Assembly: GCF_000954115.1 (NCBI RefSeq)
Contig: NZ_CP010797.1
Coordinates: forward strand, 2,976,001 to 3,040,000
Direction of reading: 5' to 3'
Source of the DNA: Rhodococcus sp. B7740
GTDB taxonomy: Bacteria > Actinomycetota > Actinomycetes > Mycobacteriales > Mycobacteriaceae
Length of the DNA stretch: 64,000 nucleotides
Of the stretch, positions 53,028 through 61,773 are shown in pieces. The stretch's first letter is position 1; every line of letters starts with the position of its first letter. The translations under genes were made by a program, and so were the position numbers. The notes under the pieces were generated by a model. It had not been told where the DNA came from. It searched no databases and saw nothing but the letters and a program-made list of their open reading frames with translations.

Positions 53028-55414
53028 CCACGCCGACCGTCGACACCACATACGATTCCGAGAAACTGGACGCAGACCTGCGTTATTGGGCTGCGGCGAA
53101 CTATCTGACGGTGGCTCAGATCTACCTGCAGGACAACGTATTGCTGCGTCGGCCACTGGAAGCGGAGCACATCAAGCCGAGGCTGCTCGGGCATTGGGGC
53201 ACCAGTCCCGGCCTGTCGATGATCTACACCCTCCTCAACCGCGTGATTCGCCGAACCCATTCGGACTGGCTGTACGTCACCGGGCCGGGACACGGCGGCC
53301 CGGCGATGGTGGCGAACACCTACCTCGAAGGCACGTACAGCGAGATCTACCCGGACATCTCGCTCGACAGCGACGGAGTCCGACGGCTGTGCCGTCAATT
53401 CTCCACTCCCGGAGGCATTCCGAGCCACGTGAGCGTACAGACCCCGGGCAGCATTCACGAGGGCGGCGAGCTGGGCTACGCCCTCGTCCACGCCGCCGGC
53501 GCAGCGTTCGACAATCCCGATCTGATCGTCGCCTGTGTAGTCGGGGACGGTGAGGCCGAAACCGGTCCCCTGTCCGGTTCGTGGAAGATCCCCGCCTTTC
53601 TCAACCCGGTCCGTGACGGCGCAGTGTTGCCGATCCTGCATCTCAACGATGGAAAGATCTCCGGCCCGACGGTTCTCGGCCGTAGCGCCGACCTGGCAGT
53701 CGAACGCTTCCTACGGAGCCAGGGGTGGACACCGATCTTCGTCGAGGGCACCGACCCGCGAGAGGTGTTCCCGGCCCTCGAATCTGCCCTCACTCGCGCC
53801 CACGATGCGATCGGGAGAGTTCGGCACGCCGCACGAGGCGGCAACCCACGAGGCGACATCGCCTGGCCCGCCATCGTTCTGCGTACGCCCAAGGGCTGGA
53901 CCGGTCCGCACGAGGTGGACGGCAAGCGCATCGAGGGCACCCACTGGGCGCACCAGGTGCCGTTGTCGGGTGTCCAGGAGAATCCTGCACACCTGGAACT
54001 GCTCGAGAAGTGGCTGCTGTCCTACGATCCCCGATCGTTGTTCGACGACAACGGTGCCCCGGTGGCGTCGATTCGGGAGCTCGTACCGTCGGGCACCGAA
54101 CGTCTCGGTGCCACCCCGTACGCAAACGGCGGTGTGCTGCTGCAGCCCTTGGTCATTCGAGACCTCGAGAACTACGCGCTCACCGTCGAGTCCCCTGGTC
54201 GCACGTCGCACGAGACGACCACCGTACTCGGGGAGATGATGCGCGATATCTACCTCGACAACGCCCAGCCCAACGGCGGCGGCAACTTTCGCCTGTTCTG
54301 TCCCGACGAGACCGCGAGCAACCGCCTGCAGGCCGTGTTCGAGGCCACCGACCGGTGCTGGCAGCTGCCGACCACCGAGTTCGACGACGATCTCGGTCCC
54401 GACGGCCGCGTGATGGAGGTGCTCAGCGAGCATCTGTGCGAGGGCTGGCTCGAGGCGTACTTGCTGTCGGGTCGACACGGCCTGTTCGCGAGCTACGAGG
54501 CCTTTGCCATGGTGAGCGTGTCGATGCTGATCCAGCACACCAAGTGGCTCCAGCACGCGGCAACGCTCCCCTGGCGCGCACCCGTTGCGTCGCTCAACGT
54601 GCTGCTCACCAGCACGTGTTGGCGCAACGACCACAACGGATTCAGCCATCAGGGTCCCGGGCTGATCGACGCGGTGATTCCCCTGGCGCCGGACGTGGTG
54701 CGCGTATGGCTGCCACCGGACTCCAATACCCTGCTCGCCGTTGCCGATCACTGCTTCCGCAGTCGAGGTCACGTCAACGTTCTGGTGGTGGACAAGCAGA
54801 GTCACCCGCAGTATCTGACGCTTCCCGAGGCACGCGCGCACGCAGCGGCCGGTGCGTCCCGCTGGGACTGGGCCGGCACCGAAGTGGCCGATGCCGACGA
54901 GGACCCCGCGATAGTGCTGGCCTGTGCCGGCGACGTGCCGACCGAGGAAACCCTCGCTGCCGCAGACTTGTTGCGCACGTGGACTCCCGAACTCAGGGTT
55001 CGCGTGGTCAACGTCATCGATCTGATGGCGCTGCTCCCCGTCGTCGATCATCCGCACGGATTCTCCGACGAGCAGTTCGTGGATCTGTTCACCGCGTCGG
55101 TCGATGTGGTCTTCGCGTTCCACGGTTATCCCCGTGCGGTGCATCAACTGGTGCACGGCAGACCCGAACCCCAACGGTTCCACGTTCGCGGATTCATCGA
55201 ACAGGGCACCACGACAACACCGTTCGACATGGTGGTGCTGAACAAGATCAGTCGGTATCACCTCGCGCTCGCTGCACTGGACCGAGCGCACACTGCGCCG
55301 GCCGGTGCCGAGGAACTGCGGCAGCACTGCCAGGACCGACTCGCACGACACGACGCCTACATCCGGGAGCACTTCGAGGACCTCCCCGAGATTCGGCAGT
55401 GGCGGTGGTCGTGA
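53024..55414 (+). CDS. xfp: phosphoketolase
   Basis: 796 residues, the normal length. It splits xylulose 5-phosphate or fructose 6-phosphate with phosphate to acetyl phosphate and an aldose phosphate, using thiamine diphosphate in the cytosol. Landmarks are LLGHWGTSPGLSMIYTLLNR, TGPGHGGPAMVANTYLEG, PGSIHEGGELGY and VVGDGEAETGPLSGSWK (ThDP-binding GDG), and the C-terminal NGFSHQGPGLIDAVIP. Starts within the USP gene (ATGA), so the pair is one transcription unit. Under oxygen limitation it would yield acetyl phosphate without extra NADH. Confidence 0.96.
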   Translation: MTTPTVDTTYDSEKLDADLRYWAAANYLTVAQIYLQDNVLLRRPLEAEHIKPRLLGHWGTSPGLSMIYTLLNRVIRRTHSDWLYVTGPGHGGPAMVANTYLEGTYSEIYPDISLDSDGVRRLCRQFSTPGGIPSHVSVQTPGSIHEGGELGYALVHAAGAAFDNPDLIVACVVGDGEAETGPLSGSWKIPAFLNPVRDGAVLPILHLNDGKISGPTVLGRSADLAVERFLRSQGWTPIFVEGTDPREVFPALESALTRAHDAIGRVRHAARGGNPRGDIAWPAIVLRTPKGWTGPHEVDGKRIEGTHWAHQVPLSGVQENPAHLELLEKWLLSYDPRSLFDDNGAPVASIRELVPSGTERLGATPYANGGVLLQPLVIRDLENYALTVESPGRTSHETTTVLGEMMRDIYLDNAQPNGGGNFRLFCPDETASNRLQAVFEATDRCWQLPTTEFDDDLGPDGRVMEVLSEHLCEGWLEAYLLSGRHGLFASYEAFAMVSVSMLIQHTKWLQHAATLPWRAPVASLNVLLTSTCWRNDHNGFSHQGPGLIDAVIPLAPDVVRVWLPPDSNTLLAVADHCFRSRGHVNVLVVDKQSHPQYLTLPEARAHAAAGASRWDWAGTEVADADEDPAIVLACAGDVPTEETLAAADLLRTWTPELRVRVVNVIDLMALLPVVDHPHGFSDEQFVDLFTASVDVVFAFHGYPRAVHQLVHGRPEPQRFHVRGFIEQGTTTTPFDMVVLNKISRYHLALAALDRAHTAPAGAEELRQHCQDRLARHDAYIREHFEDLPEIRQWRWS

Positions 55415-55433
55415 CTACCGAACCCGTGGAGCG

Positions 55434-56318
55434 CTACCCGCGGGCGATGATCAACGGACAGTCGACGCGGTGGGCCAGCGAACGGACGGTGGATCCGAGA
55501 AGTCGGTCGCCGAAACCGTTGCGGCCGGTCGAACCGACGACGACGGCCTGCGCACGGGGTGATACCTCGAGGATCTTCTCGACCACATTGCCGCGCAACA
55601 CCATTTGCTGAACCACTACATCCGGATATTGTTCGCTCCAGCCGGACAGGCTCTCGGCCAACACGGTTCGACCGTTCGACACGATCGCGTCGGATCTGTC
55701 GGTCTCGGACGCATCGGGTGACGAGATCGGTTCGTCCGTCGACACGTGGACTGCAACCAATTCTGTTCCTCGGAGTGAGGCCTCTTCGAATGCCAACCGA
55801 ACAGCCTTCTGGTTGTCCGGCGACCCGTCGATTCCGAGGACAACAGGGCCTCGTGACGAATCCACCTCGACGCTTCCCGGCACGATGACCACTGGGCAGT
55901 GCGCTCGAACCGCCACCGCGGTGCTCACCGAGCCGAGCAGTTCGGCGAAGTATTCGCCGTTGCCGCGCGAGCCGACCACCATCATCGACGCACTCGAGCT
56001 CTGATCGAGCATGGCCTGAATCGTCGGTCCCACAATCGATTCGCTCATGATGGTGAGCGCGTCCGGGTTCTTCACCGAACGTCGAGCAACCAGCGACGCC
56101 CAGGCCAGGGTCGACTCTGCGACTGTGTGCTCCTCGGAGCCGATGTGAGACGGCAGCGCGACGAAACTCGTGTACGGGACCTTGACTTGGTAAGCGGACA
56201 CCAGCTTCACCGGTAGTCCACGCAACTCGGCCGCACGCGCGGCCCAACCGACTGCGTCGAGCGAGGAGCCGGAGCCGTCGACACCGACGACGATCGGAGA
56301 CTGCCTCGAGGTACTCAT
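55434..56318 (-). CDS. universal stress protein, tandem domains
   Basis: 294 residues from ATG 56318. Domain 1 begins PIVVGVDGSGSSLDAVGWA with GSRGNGEYFAELLGSVS as the ATP loop. Domain 2 begins VVLGIDGSPDNQKAVRLA with VVGSTGRNGFGDRLLGSTVR. Motifs are complete. It overlaps the adjacent USP gene by ATGA as the second gene of a leftward pair, and converges on phosphoketolase with 19 bp between. Likely cytosolic, ATP-binding, and co-induced with its partner. Confidence 0.92.
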   Translation of the reverse strand: MSTSRQSPIVVGVDGSGSSLDAVGWAARAAELRGLPVKLVSAYQVKVPYTSFVALPSHIGSEEHTVAESTLAWASLVARRSVKNPDALTIMSESIVGPTIQAMLDQSSSASMMVVGSRGNGEYFAELLGSVSTAVAVRAHCPVVIVPGSVEVDSSRGPVVLGIDGSPDNQKAVRLAFEEASLRGTELVAVHVSTDEPISSPDASETDRSDAIVSNGRTVLAESLSGWSEQYPDVVVQQMVLRGNVVEKILEVSPRAQAVVVGSTGRNGFGDRLLGSTVRSLAHRVDCPLIIARG

Positions 56319-57157
56319 GCGTGCGGGACGACGAGGACGGGGCAATGGGCATGCCGCAGTACGGCGGTCAGTGTTCGTCCCGGCACTCGGTCTCGTTCGT
56401 GACCGACCACCATCAGCTGGGCTGTCTCGGACACAGCGACCAACTCCGATCCTGAGTCGGCCTCGGCGTACACCGACGCCACGCGAATGTTCGGGTAGTC
56501 CGCGCCGAAGGGTTCGAGCCGAACGTCTATTGCCGATTCGGGATCTAACCCGTCAGCAGGGCCACCGAGGGCGGACGCGAGAATGGATGCGGCAGATCGG
56601 GTGTGCACCGCCAGCACGCTGGTCCCCCGCATCGACGCCTCGCAGAATGCCTGAGCCACAACGACGTCGGTTCCGATCACGTCGGCATCCCCCAGTGCCG
56701 CGACCACAGGGCCGCGACGTTCGGCGTCGAAGTGACGGACGATCGCTACGGGTCGAGGCGAGGCTTCGACCACTGCACCGACCGTCGATCCGAGCACCGC
56801 GGCGGCCACTGCACCGACGGCGGTGGTTCCCAGTACGAGCAGGGACGCGGATCCGGCTTCCGTCGCCATCACCGATTCGGGACTTCCCTGCAGCACGATC
56901 GATTCGACCGTAACGCCCGGGTCGGTCTCCGCCGCCACCTCCGCTGCGCGGCTCAACGCCGCACACGCGTAATCACCGTCCACGTCCGGCGCCCCGTAGA
57001 CGGTTTCGGGCATCGCATGTTCGTCGATCACGTGTACCAAGCGAAGGGTTGTGGTTCGCCCTCGTGCTTCGTGCACGGCGAAGCGGACGGCATCGAGTGC
57101 CGTCTCCGACCCGTCGGTACCCACAACGACCGGACCGGTGGTGTGTGAAGTGTTCAT
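56315..57157 (-). CDS. universal stress protein, divergent second member
   Basis: 280 residues from ATG 57157 (GGGAGG six bases before). Domain 1 has VVVGTDGSETALDAVRFA, but its second motif reads LGTTAVGAVAAAVLGSTV rather than GSRGxG. Domain 2 lacks the GVDGS start (AALGDADVIGTDVVVA) and ends GHERDRVPGRTLTAVLRHA. ATP binding may therefore be lost in the C-terminal half. It is the first gene of the pair and shares a divergent promoter with the ABC operon. Confidence 0.88.
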   Translation of the reverse strand: MNTSHTTGPVVVGTDGSETALDAVRFAVHEARGRTTTLRLVHVIDEHAMPETVYGAPDVDGDYACAALSRAAEVAAETDPGVTVESIVLQGSPESVMATEAGSASLLVLGTTAVGAVAAAVLGSTVGAVVEASPRPVAIVRHFDAERRGPVVAALGDADVIGTDVVVAQAFCEASMRGTSVLAVHTRSAASILASALGGPADGLDPESAIDVRLEPFGADYPNIRVASVYAEADSGSELVAVSETAQLMVVGHERDRVPGRTLTAVLRHAHCPVLVVPHA

Positions 57158-57246
57158 CAGCTGCCTCCCGACGGTGCTCACGTACAGCCGAAACGCTACG
57201 AGCGCGCAATCACAGGTCGCAACAGTCCGAGGTCATCGAAATCGGC

Positions 57247-57280
57247 GACCGAAGTCCCCCCTCACAGATGCACTTGTCCC
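57247..57280 (-). promoter_or_regulatory. DosR-like boxes in divergent USP/ABC spacer
   Basis: GACCGAAGTCCC (57247-57258) reads GGGACTTCGGTC on the reverse strand, matching the DosR core. A second GTCCC end at 57276-57280 lies 22 bp away. It is 90 bases upstream of the USP start; the ABC operon starts on the other side. Confidence 0.45.
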
Positions 57281-57341
57281 GACGCGCGGGCGACGGTCCG
57301 TCGAGTCTGATGGAACTTCGACACCACGAAGGAGGTACGCC

Positions 57342-57476
57342 GTGACAACGACTCTCACAAGTCCGGAGGCTCGACCGTGCCGTGTCGCTGCGAGAGACCG
57401 TTCGGTCACCGCCGCACACGGTGCAGTTCGCACCCGAATGTCGATGGGATCCGGTGCAGGAGCGTCGACGCGATGA
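57342..57476 (+). CDS. 44-residue ORF coupled to the ABC ATPase
   Basis: GTG 57342 lies six bases after a perfect AAGGAGGT ribosome site, the best in the region. The 44-residue product (VTTTLTSPEARPCRV...) has no membrane helix or domain. Its TGA overlaps the ATG of the ABC ATPase (ATGA), whose own ribosome site is weaker and 11 bases away. That makes it a probable translated leader or small regulatory peptide. Confidence 0.5.
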   Translation: MTTTLTSPEARPCRVAARDRSVTAAHGAVRTRMSMGSGAGASTR

Positions 57477-58423
57477 GCAGTCCGATCGAGGTGCGTTCGC
57501 TCGTCAAGCAGTACGGTGGCAAGACCGTCATCGACGATATGTCGTTCGTCGTTCGACGCGGTTCCGTAACAGGCTTTCTCGGTCCCAATGGTTCCGGAAA
57601 GTCCACAACCATGCGGTTGATAGTCGGATTGGATCATCCGACCAGCGGCACGACGCTGGTCAACGGTATCCCGTACGCACATCTACCTCGCCCTCTGCTG
57701 ACCGTCGGCACTCTGCTGGACTCGGAGGCCGTACATCCGGGCAGATCGGCGTACGACCACTTACGCTATCTTGCTCAGACACAGGGCATTTCCAAGCAAC
57801 GTATCGCCGAGGTGCTCGAGCTGGTGAGCCTGAGTGACGTCGGCCGCGAACGGGCCGGCTCGTACTCACTCGGCATGCGTAAACGACTGGGCCTGGCCGC
57901 AGCGCTCCTGGGTGATCCGCCTGTGTTGATCTTGGACGAGCCCGTCAACGGCCTGGACCCGGACGGTATCTACTGGATGCGAAACCTCATGAAGCACCTC
58001 GCCGGCGAAGGCCGGACGGTGTTCGTCTCGAGTCATCTCATGGGCGAAATGGCGCAGACGGCAGATCATCTCGTCGTCATCGACCGTGGGCGAGTGATCG
58101 CCCAATGCACCCCGAGCGAGTTGATTGCGCGAAGCAGTGAGGCGTCGGTGGCGGTGACCTCGTCCGACTCGACGTTGCTCGCCTCATTCATCCGAGAGGC
58201 CGGTGGTCACTGCGTCGTCAGCGGTCCGCAATCGCTGACCGTACGTGGGATGTCTGCGCATCGGGTCGGTGAACTTGCGCAACAGCGCGGGATAGCGATC
58301 TACGAACTGACTCCGCGGGAGGCATCCCTCGAAGAAGCCTTCAGGAAGCTGACACATCTTGGCGACTTCGTCGACCAGGAGCGCCCGCTCGCCTCCCACA
58401 CCACCGCAGGTGGTTCGTCATGA
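57473..58423 (+). CDS. ABC transporter ATP-binding protein
   Basis: 316 residues from ATG 57473. Walker A GPNGSGKSTTM, Q-loop, a signature YSLGMRKRLGLAAAL (LGMRK type, typical of ABC-2 exporters), Walker B LILDEPVNGLDPDG and H-loop SSHLMGEM are intact. The C-terminal 80 residues resemble the regulatory extension of antibiotic or lipid exporters. It overlaps the permease start by ATGA; a homodimer with two permeases is expected. Substrate unknown. Confidence 0.92.
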   Translation: MSSPIEVRSLVKQYGGKTVIDDMSFVVRRGSVTGFLGPNGSGKSTTMRLIVGLDHPTSGTTLVNGIPYAHLPRPLLTVGTLLDSEAVHPGRSAYDHLRYLAQTQGISKQRIAEVLELVSLSDVGRERAGSYSLGMRKRLGLAAALLGDPPVLILDEPVNGLDPDGIYWMRNLMKHLAGEGRTVFVSSHLMGEMAQTADHLVVIDRGRVIAQCTPSELIARSSEASVAVTSSDSTLLASFIREAGGHCVVSGPQSLTVRGMSAHRVGELAQQRGIAIYELTPREASLEEAFRKLTHLGDFVDQERPLASHTTAGGSS

Positions 58424-59250
58424 GCGCAACGTCCACCCCGGTCGCTCCTCTCCACAGGACGCGGGCCGCGTCGATCGTCGGAATCGCGAAGTCCGAGTAC
58501 ACGAAGTTGATCTCGCTTCGCTCCACGACCTGGTCGCTGGCGTTGCTGGTGCTGATCACAGTCGGTTTCACCGGATTCTTCATGTGGTTCACCGTCGCGT
58601 ACTGGGACCGAATGGACCCGATCTCTCGATCTCAGGTCCTTGCCGACCCCGGCCGTCAGATTCTCGGTGCCGGCTTCCAGCTCGGCCAGTTGGCCGTCTG
58701 CGTCCTCGGGGTTCTGGTCATCACGAGCGAATACGCCAGCGGCACGATCCGGGCCAGTCTTCTCGCAGTGCCGTCGCGGATTCCCGTGTTGATCGCGAAA
58801 TCGGCAGTGTTCGTTGTCCTCGTCTTCGTCGTCGGTGAAATCGCTGCTTTTCCGACGTTCTTCCTGGGGTCGGCGATTCTGCGATCTCAGGTTTCGGTAG
58901 CGCTGAGCGACCCGGGGGTTCTGCGCGCGGTGATCGGGGTCGGGCTGTATCTGGCTCTGCTCGGCGTGATGTCGATTGCTGTCGGTGCCATCGTGCGACA
59001 CACCGCCGGAGCGATCACCGGAGTCATCGGCTTCGTCCTGGTTCTGGCACCCCTGGCACAGTTGCTGCCCGGCACCGTCGGCAAACACATCGCGGCGTAC
59101 CTGCCCTCTCAGGCGGGAAGCATGATCGCCTCGCCCCGGCAAGCACCGAGCGATCTCCTCTCCCCCTGGGAGGGATTCACGGTCGGTGTCATCTGGACTG
59201 CGCTGCTGATCGTGCTGGCGGCGTATCTCCTGCGACGACGGGACGCGTGA
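58420..59250 (+). CDS. ABC-2 type transporter permease
   Basis: 276 residues with about six membrane helices (45-275) following a short soluble N-terminus that has KSEYTKLISLRSTTWSL, characteristic of ABC-2 permeases. The strand ITSEYASGTIRASLLAVPSR is also diagnostic. It forms the export pore with the ATPase encoded just before. Export of an antibiotic or lipid is common for relatives, but the substrate cannot be told. Confidence 0.9.
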   Translation: MSATSTPVAPLHRTRAASIVGIAKSEYTKLISLRSTTWSLALLVLITVGFTGFFMWFTVAYWDRMDPISRSQVLADPGRQILGAGFQLGQLAVCVLGVLVITSEYASGTIRASLLAVPSRIPVLIAKSAVFVVLVFVVGEIAAFPTFFLGSAILRSQVSVALSDPGVLRAVIGVGLYLALLGVMSIAVGAIVRHTAGAITGVIGFVLVLAPLAQLLPGTVGKHIAAYLPSQAGSMIASPRQAPSDLLSPWEGFTVGVIWTALLIVLAAYLLRRRDA

Positions 59251-59302
59251 GACCGACGTCGAGGCCTGCGTTGCGCGTCGCTCACTTTCGACAGTTCATG
59301 CC

Positions 59303-59316
59303 GGGTCGTAAGTCCC
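59303..59316 (-). promoter_or_regulatory. DosR-like box before the flavodoxin gene
   Basis: GGGTCGTAAGTCCC at 59303-59316 is, on the reverse strand, GGGACTTACGACCC, an exact fit to GGGACTTNNGNCCC. It lies 85 bases before the start. Confidence 0.55.
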
Positions 59317-59401
59317 TGTTCGGAGGAGACTGCACGGCGCACAGTGGTTCATCGAATCTCACGGCAATTCGACCGAAACCGAACCGACGACGGGACATCA
59401 C

Positions 59402-59962
59402 ATGCGTATCCTGATCGCGACCGCCAGCCGCCACGGATCCACCCGAGAGATCGGACACTGGCTCGCTTCGGCGCTCTCGCGCGAACTGTCCAGGGGCGAC
59501 CTCAGGGCCACTGTCGACGTTCGCGACGCATCGGATGTGGACAGCATCGCCGAGTACGACGCGGCGATCATCGGTAGCGGGGTGTACATGGGTAGATGGC
59601 TCCGAGACGCCCGCAGGCTGGTCGCCAGAGAGCAGGCCGAGCTGAGAACCCTTCCGGTGTGGCTCTTCTCGAGTGGTCCAGTGGACGACAGCACTGGGGC
59701 CCAAGGTCAGCCGAAAGAACGGAAGGCGAGAGAAGGCAAGGCGGACTGGGCGATCGAACACCGTACGTTCGGGGGCAAGCTGGACCGGTCACAACTGTCG
59801 CGATTCGAGCGCGCGGTTGTTCGGTTGATCGGTGCCTCGGACGGTGACAGCAGATCATCGGCCGAGGTCTGTCGTTGGGCAGAAGACATCTGCCGTGTCC
59901 TCGCCGAACGGTTGCCGCACTCCAACTCCGCCGTCGACCGACGCCCAGCACCGGACGCGTAG
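59402..59962 (+). CDS. flavodoxin-domain protein (protoporphyrinogen-oxidase/HemG-like)
   Basis: 186 residues. FMN-binding loop IATASRHGSTREIG, then AAIIGSGVYMGRWL and WLFSSGPVDDS, the pattern of HemG-type flavodoxin domains that oxidise protoporphyrinogen or reduce quinones. A basic, charged insert (AQGQPKERKAREGKAD) is followed by a C-terminal helix. In mycobacteria a flavodoxin-like protein is part of the anaerobic response. A DosR-like box precedes it, and a second flavodoxin-domain gene lies nearby. Confidence 0.82.
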   Translation: MRILIATASRHGSTREIGHWLASALSRELSRGDLRATVDVRDASDVDSIAEYDAAIIGSGVYMGRWLRDARRLVAREQAELRTLPVWLFSSGPVDDSTGAQGQPKERKAREGKADWAIEHRTFGGKLDRSQLSRFERAVVRLIGASDGDSRSSAEVCRWAEDICRVLAERLPHSNSAVDRRPAPDA

Positions 59963-60104
59963 TGATCGCGCTTTCCATGCCGTGGGCGCATACGGAGTCG
60001 AACGGCCTCGACAGCATGGGCGTTCGTCCCTGGCGCGTCCGGCCGCCGTCGAACACACTCGACGCCATGAATTCTGCTGCACACTCTCGATCGATGACAA
60101 GCCG

Positions 60105-60512
60105 ATGATGAACCTGTGGAGGAAGCATCCGGGTGTCCGAACCGGTGATGCACTGACCGTCGGTGAGCGAGCCGCAGATTACGTCCGAAACGGTATGGGT
60201 TCGTGGCCGTTCGTGTTCCTGTTCGTCAGCGTGATGGCGCTGTGGGCCGCGTACAACCAGAACGATGGATTCGATCCGTACCCCTTCATTCTGCTCAACC
60301 TGTTCCTGTCGATGATCGCGGGACTTCAAGGTGCCATTCTGCTGATTTCCGCCAAACGCGCAGATTCGGTCAGCAGCGAGGTTGCCGTGCATACGCTTTC
60401 GAATACTGCCCTGCTACAGGACATGATCGAAGCCAATACCGTCTTGACCGAATCGGTGGCTCGGTTGGCGGAAGAGATCCACACGCACGTCTGCCCGGCG
60501 GCGCACCGCTGA
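60105..60512 (+). CDS. DUF1003 membrane protein
   Basis: About 135 residues. Two membrane helices (SWPFVFLFVSVMALWAAY and PYPFILLNLFLSMIAGLQGAI) with the DUF1003 linker FDPYPFILLNL. The family is bitopic or two-pass and of unknown function; some relatives are linked to magnesium or drug resistance. A coiled-coil-like tail includes ALLQDMIEANTVLTESVARLAEEIH. Start is uncertain (60105 or 60108); no good ribosome site. GGGCGTTCGTCCC about 80 bases upstream loosely resembles a DosR site. Confidence 0.7.
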   Translation: MMNLWRKHPGVRTGDALTVGERAADYVRNGMGSWPFVFLFVSVMALWAAYNQNDGFDPYPFILLNLFLSMIAGLQGAILLISAKRADSVSSEVAVHTLSNTALLQDMIEANTVLTESVARLAEEIHTHVCPAAHR

Positions 60513-60535
60513 CGGTGCAGGACTGCCGCCAGCGG

Positions 60536-61036
60536 TCACGACCCACATTCCCCTCCCTCGAGCCAGGCGATTATCTCCCGAGCCCAATTGCACACGAGTA
60601 CCCAGTCTCGGAAGTCTCCGGCCATCGCACCGGAACCGAAGAACACCTGGCGTTCCCCCACCGAGAGCGCGTCCACGTCGAGCCGTCCGGGAAACGTTCG
60701 ATGCGCCCGGGCATTCAACACCGAGACTGCATGTGCGGCATCGGCGGTGTCGTTGACCGGTCGCTCACTCGAATGCAACGGCCCGCAGGAGAACAGCCAT
60801 ACGGGCGGATGCGCCGACCTCGACACTCGGTCTACCAAGCCGTTGACCGACGGGACCCAGCGATCGGAGTAGACGGCGCTGCCGATGACCACAGCGTCGT
60901 AGCGTCCGACGTCGTCGACGGAGTCAGGAGCACACAGATCCACATGGGCACCGTCGTGCCGAAACACCCGCGCCATCTCCTGCCCGAGCGACTCCGTTGC
61001 ACCGTGACGCCCCGCCGCCGCAACCAGTATCTCCAC
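60536..61036 (-). CDS. flavodoxin-domain protein
   Basis: 166 residues. LVAAAGRHGATESLG is the FMN phosphate loop; AVVIGSAVYSDRWV and WLFSCGPLHSSE follow as in the plus-strand flavodoxin-domain gene, so the two are paralogues within 1 kb. Helix NWAREIIAWLEGG ends it. It probably carries FMN and takes part in quinone or heme redox chemistry. It is 24 bp after a membrane gene on the same strand. Confidence 0.83.
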   Translation of the reverse strand: MEILVAAAGRHGATESLGQEMARVFRHDGAHVDLCAPDSVDDVGRYDAVVIGSAVYSDRWVPSVNGLVDRVSRSAHPPVWLFSCGPLHSSERPVNDTADAAHAVSVLNARAHRTFPGRLDVDALSVGERQVFFGSGAMAGDFRDWVLVCNWAREIIAWLEGGECGS

Positions 61037-61060
61037 TCGTTCGGCCCTCCATCTCCGGCG

Positions 61061-61489
61061 TCACGCGCGGCGAGCTGTGACACGGTTCGTGAGCACCGTT
61101 ATTCGCCACCCACGTAGTGCGACGATGACGCCCAGCGCACCGAAACAGGCTTGTAGCCAGCTTGTTTCACCGATCACCATCGGCTGGACGACAATCCAGG
61201 CAGCAAGCAGCACCCCGGCCGTGTGAGCGATGGGTCCGGTCTTGCCGCCACCCGCGAGCGCCGACGCGGCCGCCACTCCCATCGGGACACCGACCACCAG
61301 GACCAACGCGATCGCGGCGAGAGCAGGACTCGACATCGGTAGTCGCGCCTGCGCGTCGGCACCGAGGTCGATCGCACCGGAGGCCAATCCGATCGCGCCG
61401 GCGAACGCGTTGACGGAGATCCCGGCGCACACCGCACCCAGCCACGGCCACCTCCGGCTCTGGTGGGTCAGTTCTCTTGTCGTGGACAT
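61061..61489 (-). CDS. four-helix membrane protein, DoxX-like size, unknown
   Basis: 142 residues from ATG 61489. Four helices (WLGAVCAGISVNAFAGAIGLA, LAAIALVLVVGVPMGVAAAS, HTAGVLLAAWIVVQPMVIG, WLQACFGALGVIVAL). A short acidic/polar loop GADAQARLP follows helix 1. No conserved residue pattern that I recognise. It leads the flavodoxin gene by 24 bp, so both are one operon and the pair may be membrane redox components. A GGGACTT half-site lies about 60 bp upstream. Confidence 0.6.
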   Translation of the reverse strand: MSTTRELTHQSRRWPWLGAVCAGISVNAFAGAIGLASGAIDLGADAQARLPMSSPALAAIALVLVVGVPMGVAAASALAGGGKTGPIAHTAGVLLAAWIVVQPMVIGETSWLQACFGALGVIVALRGWRITVLTNRVTARRA

Positions 61490-61570
61490 GAGTTCATCGT
61501 GGCCCCGCGGGCAACACAGGAGCCAGGGAAGAAGGTCCACCCTTGCGGGGACTTCTCTCCTCGCAACGGT

Positions 61571-61744
61571 TCACCGACCGAAGAACGACCGAACAGTTCG
61601 ACGTCGCTCGGTCGGCGGTGTCGAACTTTTGCGGCAGGTGCAGCGGTCGGAGGCCGACACCGATCGCAGGACGTCGTCGACGTGCCGACCGCAACCACCC
61701 CATCCGGTCTTGTGGCACGTGGCGCAGACAACGGGGTAACACAT
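61571..61744 (-). CDS. small Cys-rich protein, probable zinc ribbon
   Basis: 57 residues, too short for most gene callers, starting MCYPVVCATCHKTGWGGCG after a clear GAGGAGA ribosome site. Six cysteines (CYPVVC, CATC, GGCG, RCTC) would give Zn or Fe/S ligation; the pattern MCYPV-C-TC-KT-W-GCG-HVD occurs in small actinobacterial proteins that I recall but cannot name. It is 29 bp downstream of the MBL/rhodanese gene, so persulfide or sulfur chemistry is a reasonable suspicion. Second half is basic (PPTERRRTVRSFFGR). Confidence 0.6.
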   Translation of the reverse strand: MCYPVVCATCHKTGWGGCGRHVDDVLRSVSASDRCTCRKSSTPPTERRRTVRSFFGR

Positions 61745-61773
61745 GACTGTCTCCTCTACGAGTCGATGGGATA

